Assembly (NCBI GenBank): GCA_002316385.1
Contig: DCDL01000061.1
Location: forward strand, 80,199-89,914
Reading direction: 5' to 3'
From: Clostridium sp. UBA1056
GTDB taxonomy: Bacteria > Bacillota > Clostridia > Clostridiales > Clostridiaceae
Length of the DNA stretch: 9,716 nt
The position numbers and the translations under genes were made by a program. Positions 1 to 6,390 of the stretch are shown one piece after another; position 1 is the first letter of the stretch; each line of letters begins with the position of its first letter. The notes beneath the pieces were generated by a model, which saw nothing but the letters and a program-made list of their open reading frames with translations, did not search any database and was not told the DNA's origin.

Positions 1-49
1 AATGTATAAACTTTATTAAAACGTATATATAAATAATTAGAGGAAATCT

Positions 50-826
50 ATGGATAAAAAGACCTTTTTAAATATGTTTAAAGATCACGATAAAAATTAT
101 ATTTCAAGTATATATGAGGACATACAGCTATGTAGAAATATAGAAGTACCTATATATACAAAGGAGTTTGTTACTCCTGACATTTACATGAATATTAAAA
201 ATAACGAAAGTAAGCTTGGTGTTTTTGTTTATGGTACTGGAGTTTTTGATGATAGTGAAAGAAAAATATTATGTTTTTCTACTAATACATATGAAGCACT
301 AGACTATGATATTCATGTTATTAGGATAAAAAATAAATCAAAGTTTAAAGAGCTTAAGCATAAGGATTATCTAGGATCTATAATGGCTTTGGGCGTTAAA
401 CGGGATTTGTTTGGAGACTTAGTTGTTCAAGGAGATGCTTGCTTTGTTCCAATGGTCAACGCAATTTCTCAATATATTCAGGATAACTTAACTACTATTG
501 GAAATTGTCCATGTAGTATTGATATAGTAGATATAAGTAGTGAAGATATTCCTAAAATTGAATTTGAAGAAAAAAGCATAATAGTGACATCCCTTAGATT
601 AGACAACGTGGTACCTAGTATTTGTAATATGTCTAGGGCTAAGTGTACTGAGTTTATAGGTAATGGTTCTGTGTTATTAAATTATCTTACTTGTAATAGA
701 AAGGATAAATTAGTAGAAATGAAGGATACTATTACCATAAGAGGATTCGGAAAATATAAAGTAAATTCAATTGAAGGAGAAACAAGTAAGGGAAGACTTA
801 AATTATTAATAGGCAAATATATTTAA
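50..826 (+). CDS. ylmH: YlmH, S4-domain RNA-binding protein
   Basis: YlmH-family protein of 258 residues, the normal family length. The family is encoded next to division genes in Firmicutes. In Bacillus it binds the 50S subunit and can act in ribosome-associated quality control alongside RqcH, overlapping with the small S4 protein RqcP. Seen here: a family signature at about residues 104-127 (HKDYLGSIMALGVKR then FGDLVV), and a C-terminal S4 RNA-binding domain at about 181-245, beginning SLRLDNVVPS and containing SRAKCTEFIGNG. The start ATG is preceded by AGAGGA with 5 nt spacing. It ends 15 nt before the divIVA start, so the two are probably co-transcribed from a promoter outside the window. 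No membrane segment or signal peptide is visible; it should be cytoplasmic. The family call is firm. The quality-control role is transferred from Bacillus and not shown by this sequence. Confidence 0.92.
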   Translation: MDKKTFLNMFKDHDKNYISSIYEDIQLCRNIEVPIYTKEFVTPDIYMNIKNNESKLGVFVYGTGVFDDSERKILCFSTNTYEALDYDIHVIRIKNKSKFKELKHKDYLGSIMALGVKRDLFGDLVVQGDACFVPMVNAISQYIQDNLTTIGNCPCSIDIVDISSEDIPKIEFEEKSIIVTSLRLDNVVPSICNMSRAKCTEFIGNGSVLLNYLTCNRKDKLVEMKDTITIRGFGKYKVNSIEGETSKGRLKLLIGKYI

Positions 827-828
827 TG

Positions 829-836
829 AGAGGTGA
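829..836 (+). promoter_or_regulatory. Ribosome binding site that sets the divIVA start
   Basis: AGAGGTGA is close to the full anti-Shine-Dalgarno complement AGGAGGTGA. Five bases separate it from ATG 842. It overlaps GTG 833, which rules out that codon as a start. Confidence 0.8.
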
Positions 837-841
837 GGAAT

Positions 842-1435
842 ATGAAAATGACAGCTATGGATATCATGAACAAAGATTTTAAAAGAGCCATGAGAGGATA
901 TAACATGGACGAAGTAGATGAATTTTTAGAACAAATTTCTGAAGAGTATGAGACTGCATATAAAGAAAATATTGTTTTAAAGGAAAAATTAAATGTTTTT
1001 GAAGATAAATTAGATCATTATGCAAAGATGGAAACTACTATTCAAAATACATTACTATTGGCACAAAACGCTGCAGAGCAAGCAAAGCAAAGTTCTCAAT
1101 CTGAAGCTGAATTTATAATTAGAAATGCCAATGAAAGTGCTAAAAGAATTTTAGATAAGGCTCATACTGATGTTTTAAATATTAATGATGAATTTGATAG
1201 AACAAAACAAGAATTTGCTAAATTTAGAAGTAAGTTTAGAAATTTTATAGTTACTCAAATGGAAATGTTTGAATCATTAGAGAAAGACTTTGATAAGAAT
1301 TATAATATTTCAACTGTAATTGAAGAAAAAACACAAGAGCCAGAATTAGGGATTACTTCTGAAAAAGAAGTAGAAGGCTTTGAATATAATACAGCAGAGA
1401 TAGAAGATATAAAAAGTTTCTTTGTAGATAAATAA
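842..1435 (+). CDS. divIVA: DivIVA, cell pole/septum coiled-coil scaffold
   Basis: DivIVA homologue of 197 residues from this start. DivIVA assembles on negatively curved membrane at septa and poles and positions division and other proteins. The N-terminus (MKMTAMDIMNKDFKRAMRGY) aligns without gaps to B. subtilis DivIVA, ending in the conserved RGY and followed by DEVDEFL; the rest to about residue 140 is heptad-like coiled coil. The membrane-inserting Phe17 of B. subtilis is Met here, while Arg18 is kept. The last 45 or so residues are rich in Glu and Asp and look disordered. An in-frame GTG at 833 would give a longer protein, but it lies inside the ribosome binding site AGAGGTGA (829-836); ATG 842 has proper spacing and matches the family N-terminus. 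It follows ylmH closely and is ended by the hairpin at 1491-1521. Confidence 0.93.
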   Translation: MKMTAMDIMNKDFKRAMRGYNMDEVDEFLEQISEEYETAYKENIVLKEKLNVFEDKLDHYAKMETTIQNTLLLAQNAAEQAKQSSQSEAEFIIRNANESAKRILDKAHTDVLNINDEFDRTKQEFAKFRSKFRNFIVTQMEMFESLEKDFDKNYNISTVIEEKTQEPELGITSEKEVEGFEYNTAEIEDIKSFFVDK

Positions 1436-1490
1436 TGTCAGATTTTATTATAAAATTATATTTAGTTTTGAGTTAATGTAATTAATATAC

Positions 1491-1521
1491 AAAAAATCTC
1501 ACTTTAGGGTGAGATTTTTTT
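1491..1521 (+). terminator. Intrinsic terminator after divIVA
   Basis: A perfect 12-bp stem: AAAAAATCTCAC (1491-1502) pairs with GTGAGATTTTTT (1509-1520) around a 6-nt loop TTTAGG. The 3' arm ends in a run of seven T. The A tract on the 5' side would let it act on the other strand too, but no minus-strand gene lies nearby. It separates the ylmH-divIVA unit from the mtnN operon. Confidence 0.92.
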
Positions 1522-1535
1522 ATCGAATCAAAGTA

Positions 1536-1566
1536 TTGACATATATCAGAACATGTATATTATAAT
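1536..1566 (+). promoter_or_regulatory. Probable sigma-A promoter for the mtnN operon
   Basis: A perfect -35 hexamer TTGACA at 1536-1541 is followed by overlapping -10 candidates: TATTAT at 1558-1563 (16-nt spacer) and TATAAT at 1561-1566 (19-nt spacer). The first has the better spacing, the second the better hexamer. Transcription would start near 1570-1573, leaving an untranslated leader of about 135 nt before mtnN. Placement directly after a terminator supports a real promoter. Confidence 0.75.
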
Positions 1567-1572
1567 AGATGT

Positions 1573-1700
1573 AGTTATACCCAATTATTGTGAGAAATTT
1601 ATACTAATTAATGGGTAGGCGCATTAACATATTTGGTAGACTAGATTAAAGTTAAACAAAATTACCTAGAACTAATATAGACTAGGAAGAAAAGAGGAGA
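1573..1700 (+). promoter_or_regulatory. Untranslated leader upstream of mtnN with possible structure, class unknown
   Basis: This stretch has no convincing gene and is longer than a plain 5' UTR. A helix can form between 1578-1587 and 1609-1617 (TACCCA, one bulged A, TTA against TAATGGGTA; nine pairs). Further downstream GGTA (1635-1638) can pair with TACC (1663-1666). CCTAG (1665-1669) can instead pair with CTAGG (1682-1686), which ends seven bases before the ribosome binding site; the two pairings share C1665 and C1666 and so exclude each other. TTAAC (1624-1628) can pair with GTTAA (1651-1655). I do not recognise it as a T-box, SAM, purine, preQ1, THF, glycine or c-di-GMP riboswitch. The short helices are AU-rich and may be chance; only the first is fairly persuasive. 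Confidence 0.35.
1693..1699 (+). promoter_or_regulatory. Ribosome binding site that sets the mtnN start
   Basis: AGAGGAG lies 8 nt before ATG 1708. The in-frame TTG at 1702 would have only 2 nt of spacing, so ATG 1708 is the start. Confidence 0.8.
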
Positions 1701-1707
1701 TTTGAAT

Positions 1708-2400
1708 ATGACAATAGGAATTATAGGAGCTATGGAAGAGGAAGTAAGTTCTTTAATAGCTGATATGAACATAAAGAAAAAAGTTACAAGGGCTATGATG
1801 ACCTTTAATCATGGGACTATTTATGATAAGGATGTAGTAATAGTTAGAAGTGGTATAGGTAAAGTAAATGCAGCGGTTTGCACACAAATTTTAGTAGATG
1901 ATTTCAATGTGGATGCAGTTATAAACGTTGGTATAGCTGGTGGTATAGGAGAAGATATATATCCAGGAGATGTGGTTATTGCTACAGACTTGGTGGAGCA
2001 TGATATGGATACAACTAAATTTGGTGACAGACCAGGTCAAGTTCCTAATATGGATGTATTTGATTTTAAATGTGACAAGAAATTAGTAGAGAGAGCTAAA
2101 AAAGCTTGTGAAAATATAAAGGATATAAATATTTTTACAGGTAGAATAGTATCAGGAGATCAATTTATAGCTGATATAGAAAAAATAAAATGGTTAAAAA
2201 GTGAGTTCAATGCTCTATCTTGTGAGATGGAGGGAGCAAGTATAGCTCATGCTGCTTATCTAAATAATAAGCCTTTTGTTATAATAAGATCCATTTCTGA
2301 TAATGCTAATAATGGAGCTCATATGGATTATGAGAAGTTTAAAGAAATATCGGTTAAAAACTCAAATACCATATTACGTTCTATGTTAAAAACAATGTAA
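1708..2400 (+). CDS. mtnN: 5'-methylthioadenosine/S-adenosylhomocysteine nucleosidase
   Basis: MTA/SAH nucleosidase (MtnN, also called Pfs) of 230 residues, the usual length. It cleaves adenine from S-adenosylhomocysteine and methylthioadenosine, relieving product inhibition of methyltransferases and feeding methionine salvage; the S-ribosylhomocysteine formed is the LuxS substrate. The N-terminus MTIGIIGAMEEEV matches E. coli MtnN, placing catalytic Glu at residue 12. The nucleoside-binding MEG lies at 174-176 after CE, and the catalytic Asp is Asp198 in SISDNAN. The glycine-rich SGIGKVNAA and NVGIAGGI motifs are present. The family alignment and ribosome binding site favour ATG 1708 over TTG 1702. 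It is the first gene after the promoter and leader and is followed 11 nt later by the DAHP synthase. Cytoplasmic. No missing active-site residue was noticed. Confidence 0.95.
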   Translation: MTIGIIGAMEEEVSSLIADMNIKKKVTRAMMTFNHGTIYDKDVVIVRSGIGKVNAAVCTQILVDDFNVDAVINVGIAGGIGEDIYPGDVVIATDLVEHDMDTTKFGDRPGQVPNMDVFDFKCDKKLVERAKKACENIKDINIFTGRIVSGDQFIADIEKIKWLKSEFNALSCEMEGASIAHAAYLNNKPFVIIRSISDNANNGAHMDYEKFKEISVKNSNTILRSMLKTM

Positions 2401-2411
2401 GGTGATATTAT

Positions 2412-3212
2412 ATGAAAAAAATACTAGCAGAAAAAAATAGTGGAGAAAAGATTAGAGTGCAGGTTAGGGATGTAACCATTGGTGGAGATGACTTAGTATT
2501 TATATCTGGACCTTGTGCAGTAGAAGACTATGATAAAATGATGAATATAGGAAGAGCTTTGAAAAGCCAAGGAGTAAATATGATAAGAGCTGGTGCCTTT
2601 AAGCCTAGAACATCTCCCTATGATTTTCAAGGACTTGGTCTAGATGGGCTAAAGATACTTAAAGAAGTAGGAGCTGAATTTAATTTATCAATAGTATCAG
2701 AGGTAATGGATGCAAGAGATATAGAAAGCTCCCTTCCTTATATAGATATGATACAGGTAGGTTCTAGAAATATGTATAACTATACTCTCTTGAAGGAGTT
2801 AGGAAAGCTCCAAGTGCCTGTACTTCTAAAGAGAGGAATAAGTGCCACTGTAGCAGAGTGGATTTATGCAGCTGAATATATTTTAAAGGAAGGCAATAGT
2901 CAGGTGGTACTTTGTGAAAGAGGTATAAGAACCTTTGAAACCACCACTAGAAATACCTTAGATCTAAATTCTGTAGCAGTGATTAAGGAAAATTATAGAT
3001 TACCTATTATAGTTGACCCTAGTCATGGTACCGGAAGACGTGAATTAATTGAAGCTATGAGTTTGGCGGCTATAGCAGCTGGAGCAGATGGATTAATTAT
3101 AGAAAGTCATGTGAATCCCGATAATTCTATATCAGATGCAAGACAAACTATTAATGTAGAAAACTTAAAAAATATTATGAATAAGTCTAATGCAATAAGA
3201 AATATTTTATAA
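2412..3212 (+). CDS. aroF: 3-deoxy-7-phosphoheptulonate (DAHP) synthase, type I-beta, core domain only
   Basis: DAHP synthase joins phosphoenolpyruvate and erythrose 4-phosphate in the first step of the shikimate pathway. Motifs seen: SGPCAVE (32-38), RAGAFKPRTSPYDFQGLG (59-76), LLKRGI (138-143), CERGIRTFE (168-176), VDPSHGTG (201-208), ESHVNP (231-236) and SDARQ (241-245). The predicted metal ligands Cys35, His205, Glu231 and Asp242 have the spacing known for the Thermotoga enzyme. KDO-8-phosphate synthase is related, but the RTFE segment and SDARQ argue for DAHP synthase. At 266 residues it lacks the N-terminal ferredoxin-like domain of about 70 residues that gives Phe/Tyr feedback control in the Thermotoga type; it resembles the short form in Pyrococcus. 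ATG 2412 follows AGGTGAT at close spacing, and no in-frame upstream extension is available after the mtnN stop. No other aro gene is in view. Confidence 0.93.
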   Translation: MKKILAEKNSGEKIRVQVRDVTIGGDDLVFISGPCAVEDYDKMMNIGRALKSQGVNMIRAGAFKPRTSPYDFQGLGLDGLKILKEVGAEFNLSIVSEVMDARDIESSLPYIDMIQVGSRNMYNYTLLKELGKLQVPVLLKRGISATVAEWIYAAEYILKEGNSQVVLCERGIRTFETTTRNTLDLNSVAVIKENYRLPIIVDPSHGTGRRELIEAMSLAAIAAGADGLIIESHVNPDNSISDARQTINVENLKNIMNKSNAIRNIL

Positions 3213-3221
3213 ATTAGAATA

Positions 3222-3228
3222 GGGGGAG
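3222..3228 (+). promoter_or_regulatory. Ribosome binding site supporting the TTG start of lspA
   Basis: GGGGGAG lies 5 nt before TTG 3234. No ATG is in range until 3300, which would delete the first membrane helix and the conserved DRATK motif. Confidence 0.75.
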
Positions 3229-3233
3229 TCGGC

Positions 3234-3686
3234 TTGACTTTAGGAATAATAATAATAGTATTAGGACTAATAATAGATAGAGCGACAAAATGGTGGGCTA
3301 TGGGTACCTTAAAAGGTACAGAAGGAATAACAGTAATTAAGAATTTCTTTACCTTTGATTATTTAGAAAATCGTGGAGCTGCTTTTGGAATGCTTCAAAA
3401 TAAGCAGTGGCTATTCATTGTTATTACTATAATTGTAATTTTAGGAATGATATTTTATTTATTAAAGTATAAGCCTAAATATAAATTAGTATATGTATCT
3501 ATAGCTATGATAATTTCAGGAGCAATAGGAAATCTTATAGATAGGATAAGTTATACTTATGTAGTAGATTTTATTATGCTTCATTATAAGGATATATATT
3601 ATTTTCCAACCTTTAATGTGGCTGATATGCTAGTGTGTGTTGGAACACTTTTCTTATTAATATGTATATTGAAGGATGAGATTTAA
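3234..3686 (+). CDS. lspA: Lipoprotein signal peptidase (signal peptidase II)
   Basis: Polytopic membrane aspartyl protease that removes the signal peptide from prolipoproteins after lipid modification of the lipobox cysteine. It has 150 residues and about four hydrophobic segments (roughly 2-14, 58-76, 84-101 and 129-146). Family motifs are complete: DRATKWWA (15-22), ENRGAAFGML (45-54), GAIGNLIDR (96-104) and FPTFNVADM (124-132). The catalytic aspartates are Asp103 and Asp131. The TTG start is chosen because of the strong GGGGGAG site and because the next ATG would cut off helix 1. Its stop overlaps the rluD start as TAATG at 3684-3688, so translation of the two is probably coupled. The lspA-rluD pairing is common in Firmicutes. 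Confidence 0.95.
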   Translation: MTLGIIIIVLGLIIDRATKWWAMGTLKGTEGITVIKNFFTFDYLENRGAAFGMLQNKQWLFIVITIIVILGMIFYLLKYKPKYKLVYVSIAMIISGAIGNLIDRISYTYVVDFIMLHYKDIYYFPTFNVADMLVCVGTLFLLICILKDEI

Positions 3687-4600
3687 TGAGTGTTAAAAAT
3701 TACATTATAGATGAAGAAAATACTGGGAAGAGGCTTGACCTATTTATAAGTGAAAATGAAGCAGATATGTCTAGATCTTTTGTGCAGGGAATTATTGAAA
3801 AACAGCAGGTAAAAGTGAATAATCAAATAAAGAAAAGTAATTACAAACTAAGGATAAAGGATGAAGTACAAGTAGAAATTGCTGAACCTGTGGAACTCCA
3901 AGTGGAAGCAGAGGATATCCCTTTAGATATAGTTTACGAAGATAGTGATGTAGTAGTAATAAATAAGCCACAGGATATGGTAGTTCATCCTGCACCAGGA
4001 AATTACACAGGAACTCTTGTTAATGGGCTACTTCATCACTGTAAGGATTTATCAGGAATAAATGGTGTCATAAGACCTGGCATAGTTCACAGAATAGATA
4101 AGGACACTTCAGGTATATTAGTAGTTGCTAAAAATGATAAAGCACATAATTCCCTAGCAGCACAGCTAAAGGACCACTCTATGAAGAGAACTTACTATGC
4201 TATAGTAGAGGGGATAGTAAAGGAAGATGAAGGTACAGTTATAACTAATATAGGAAGACATCCTGTAGAGAGAATAAAAATGGCAGTAGTTAAGGATGGA
4301 AAAGAAGCAATAACTAATTATAAAGTAATAGAAAGATTTAAAAGTAATACTTTGGTTGAATGTAGATTAGAAACGGGCAGAACTCATCAAATTAGAGTTC
4401 ATATGGCTCATTTACATCACCCATTAATTGGTGACCAAGTATATGGATATAAAAAGCAGAGATTTAAATTGCAGGGGCAGGCACTTCACGCAAAAAATCT
4501 AGGCTTTATACATCCTACTACAGGAAAATATATGGAATTTGATTCACAGCTTCCAGAATATTTTCAGGAGATATTAGATAAATTAAGAAAAGAAGTTTAA
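3686..4600 (+). CDS. rluD: RluA-family 23S rRNA pseudouridine synthase (RluD/YlyB type)
   Basis: Pseudouridine synthase of 304 residues. An S4 RNA-binding domain occupies about 14-75 (KRLDLFISENEADMSRS...), followed by the RluA catalytic domain. The catalytic Asp138 sits in the signature RPGIVHRIDKDTSGI (130-144). A second conserved block, RLETGRTHQIRVH, lies further on, then HPLIGDQVYG. The architecture and length fit RluD, which modifies helix 69 of 23S rRNA in E. coli, and its B. subtilis neighbour-gene counterpart YlyB. The exact target uridines cannot be read from sequence. It overlaps the lspA stop by one base and has its ribosome binding site (AAGGATGAG, 3672-3680) inside lspA. Its own stop overlaps the TAAGGAGG site of pyrR. 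Confidence 0.93.
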   Translation: MSVKNYIIDEENTGKRLDLFISENEADMSRSFVQGIIEKQQVKVNNQIKKSNYKLRIKDEVQVEIAEPVELQVEAEDIPLDIVYEDSDVVVINKPQDMVVHPAPGNYTGTLVNGLLHHCKDLSGINGVIRPGIVHRIDKDTSGILVVAKNDKAHNSLAAQLKDHSMKRTYYAIVEGIVKEDEGTVITNIGRHPVERIKMAVVKDGKEAITNYKVIERFKSNTLVECRLETGRTHQIRVHMAHLHHPLIGDQVYGYKKQRFKLQGQALHAKNLGFIHPTTGKYMEFDSQLPEYFQEILDKLRKEV

Positions 4601-4611
4601 GGAGGTATGTT

Positions 4612-5151
4612 ATGGAACTCAAGTCAGTACTTATGGACGATAAGGCAATTAAGAGAACTCTGACGAGAATTTCTCATGAAATTATAGAAAAAAACAAGGG
4701 GACAGAAAACTTAGTGTTACTAGGAATCAAAAGTAGAGGAGTACCACTAGCTAATAGAATTGCTGAGTTAATCAATATGTTTGAAGGTGAAGATGTAGAA
4801 GTAGGTAGTGTAGATATAACTAAATATAGGGACGACCTTAAAAAACCTGAAAACTTAAAGGAACATAATAGTATAGAATTAGGAGTAGAAGTAACGGGCA
4901 AGAAAATAATCCTAGTAGATGATGTTTTGTTTACAGGAAGAAGTGTAAGAGCAGCAATAGATGCAATCATAGATAGAGGAAGACCTGAAATGATTCAACT
5001 AGCAGTACTTGTAGATAGAGGTCATAGAGAGCTACCAATAAGAGCTGACTATGTAGGAAAGAACATACCAACCTCAAGAAAAGAAGATATATCTGTACTA
5101 TTAGTAGAAAAAGATGGGGTGGACTCTGTAAGTCTATACGAAAATAATTAG
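4612..5151 (+). CDS. pyrR: PyrR, pyr mRNA-binding attenuator / uracil phosphoribosyltransferase
   Basis: Bifunctional PyrR of 179 residues, the normal length. It binds pyr mRNA leaders in response to UMP/UTP to promote termination, and has uracil phosphoribosyltransferase activity. Seen here: the PRPP-binding loop ILVDDVLFTGRSVR (100-113), LLGIKSRGVPLA (36-47), the segment YRDDLKK (72-78) and the PyrR-typical LVDRGHRELPIRADYVGK (133-150). The strong GGAGG (4601-4605) is 6 nt before ATG 4612; an out-of-frame ATG at 4607 is too close. No pyr biosynthetic gene follows. The gap to rluD is 11 nt, with no room for the attenuator that precedes pyrR in B. subtilis. It would have to act in trans on pyr transcripts elsewhere. 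The position after lspA-rluD is conserved with Bacillus. Confidence 0.95.
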   Translation: MELKSVLMDDKAIKRTLTRISHEIIEKNKGTENLVLLGIKSRGVPLANRIAELINMFEGEDVEVGSVDITKYRDDLKKPENLKEHNSIELGVEVTGKKIILVDDVLFTGRSVRAAIDAIIDRGRPEMIQLAVLVDRGHRELPIRADYVGKNIPTSRKEDISVLLVEKDGVDSVSLYENN

Positions 5152-5164
5152 GAGAAATAAACTT

Positions 5165-6280
5165 ATGTATAAAATAATTGTAACTACTACCTTTGGTATA
5201 GAAGCTATTACAAGTAAGGAACTAAAGAATTTAGGGTATGAAGATTTAAAAGTAGAAAATGGAAAAATAACCTTCGAAGGAGATGAAATGGATGTTGCCA
5301 TTTGTAATATCCATTTAAGAACTGCAGAGAGAGTTTTTTTAGAGATGGCAGAATTTGAAGCTAAATCCTTTGAAGAATTATTCCAAGGTACTAAAAAAGT
5401 AGATTGGGGCAGATTAATTCCTATAGATGGAAAGATGCATATTATAGGGAAGTCTGTAAAATCTACATTACATAGTGTGCCAGATTGTCAAGGTATAGTA
5501 AAAAAAGCTGTAGTAGAGAAGATGAAAGAAAAATATCATACAGACTGGTTTAGTGAAGATGGACCAGTATATAAGATAGAAGTTGGAATCTTAAAGGATA
5601 AGGTAACCCTTGCAGTAGATACCTCTGGAGTAGGACTACATAAAAGAGGATATAGAGAAAATGCCGGAGCAGCTCCTTTAAAGGAAACTTTAGCAGCAGC
5701 CTTAGTTTTAATAGCTAAATTTAACGGAGATGAGCTTTTAATAGATCCATTCTGTGGATCAGGAACTATACCTATAGAAGCTGCATTAATAGCTAAAAAC
5801 ATAGCACCTGGAGTTAATAGAAACTTTGTTAGCGAAACTTGGCCTACTTTTGACAAAGAAATTTGGGATCAGGTCCGTGAAGGAGCAAGAAGAAGTGTTA
5901 ATAAAAAAGAGTTTGTTATTCAGGGTTCCGATATAGATGGAAGAGTTCTTAGAACTGCTATGAATAATGCTAAAAAGGCAGGAGTAGAACAGTATGTAAA
6001 CTTCCAAAGACTTGATATGAAGGATGTTAGAAATAGAAAAAAAGGTGGTATGATAATTACTAATCCACCTTATGGAGAGAGACTTTTAGATGAAGAGGAA
6101 GTTAAATCACTCTACAGAACTTTTTCTGATGTATATGCAGGGTTAGATGATTGGTCTTGTTATGTACTAACTTCTTATGATGATTTTCAAAAGATCTTTG
6201 GCAAAAAAGCTGACAAAAATAGAAAACTTTATAATGGAAGACTTCAGTGTTACTACTATCAGTATAATCCAAAGAAATAA
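5165..6280 (+). CDS. THUMP-domain class I SAM-dependent rRNA methyltransferase (RlmL/YpsC type)
   Basis: RNA N2-guanine methyltransferase family protein of 371 residues, matching the YpsC family and the N-terminal half of E. coli RlmL. A THUMP RNA-binding domain spans about 45-155. The Rossmann methyltransferase domain follows, with the SAM-binding motif DPFCGSGTIPIEAA (194-207), an acidic SDID (255-258) and the catalytic NPPYGERL (300-307), typical of exocyclic amine methylation. LHKRGYRENAGAAPLKETLA (159-178) is a strong family signature. ATG 5165 is 10 nt after GGAG at 5151-5154. It starts 13 nt after the pyrR stop and is the last gene of the operon, followed by hairpins. The substrate is probably a 23S rRNA guanine, but this is inferred from the family. 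Every methylation yields SAH, the substrate of MtnN at the other end of this operon. Confidence 0.92.
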   Translation: MYKIIVTTTFGIEAITSKELKNLGYEDLKVENGKITFEGDEMDVAICNIHLRTAERVFLEMAEFEAKSFEELFQGTKKVDWGRLIPIDGKMHIIGKSVKSTLHSVPDCQGIVKKAVVEKMKEKYHTDWFSEDGPVYKIEVGILKDKVTLAVDTSGVGLHKRGYRENAGAAPLKETLAAALVLIAKFNGDELLIDPFCGSGTIPIEAALIAKNIAPGVNRNFVSETWPTFDKEIWDQVREGARRSVNKKEFVIQGSDIDGRVLRTAMNNAKKAGVEQYVNFQRLDMKDVRNRKKGGMIITNPPYGERLLDEEEVKSLYRTFSDVYAGLDDWSCYVLTSYDDFQKIFGKKADKNRKLYNGRLQCYYYQYNPKK

Positions 6281-6306
6281 CTGCATAGGTAGTTTATAGA
6301 CATATG

Positions 6307-6346
6307 AAAATTCATTTCAATGAATTTTTATAACTATGAGTTATAA
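6307..6346 (+). other. Two adjacent AT-rich hairpins after the methyltransferase gene
   Basis: The first inverted repeat is AAAATTCA (6307-6314) with TGAATTTT (6321-6328), extendable to ten pairs. It is followed by a short T run and could be a weak terminator. The second is TTATAACT (6328-6335) with AGTTATAA (6339-6346), eight perfect pairs around a 3-nt loop. They share base 6328, so they would compete at that point. Both have AU-rich stems and are much weaker than the hairpin at 6391-6430. Confidence 0.45.
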
Positions 6347-6390
6347 GTGTAATATCATATTGAGCTGATAGTAGAGAAAGAATATAAATT

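Noticed and set aside
1..49. A promoter or the end of a ylmG gene before ylmH.
   Set aside because: Only 49 nt are visible. All three frames hit a stop early and the AT-rich TATATA-like bases have no matching -35. Too short to assign either.
1611..1649. A 12-codon open frame (MGRRINIFGRLD) in the mtnN leader as a regulatory leader peptide.
   Set aside because: No ribosome binding site precedes its ATG, it has no run of aromatic, Met or other diagnostic codons, and it overlaps the paired elements described in the leader.
1573..1700. The mtnN leader as a T-box or a SAM riboswitch.
   Set aside because: The T-box TGGNACCGCG-type sequence and Specifier-loop arrangement are absent, there is no leader terminator, and no SAM-I core motifs are seen.
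2412..3212. KDO-8-phosphate synthase.
   Set aside because: The fold is shared, but the RTFE block and SDARQ motif fit DAHP synthase better, and a lipopolysaccharide sugar is unlikely in this type of host.
4674..4970. Antisense open frames opposite the pyrR and methyltransferase genes (also 5536-5856) and opposite rluD (3792-3995).
   Set aside because: They lie fully inside well-supported genes, lack good ribosome binding sites and have no recognisable domains.
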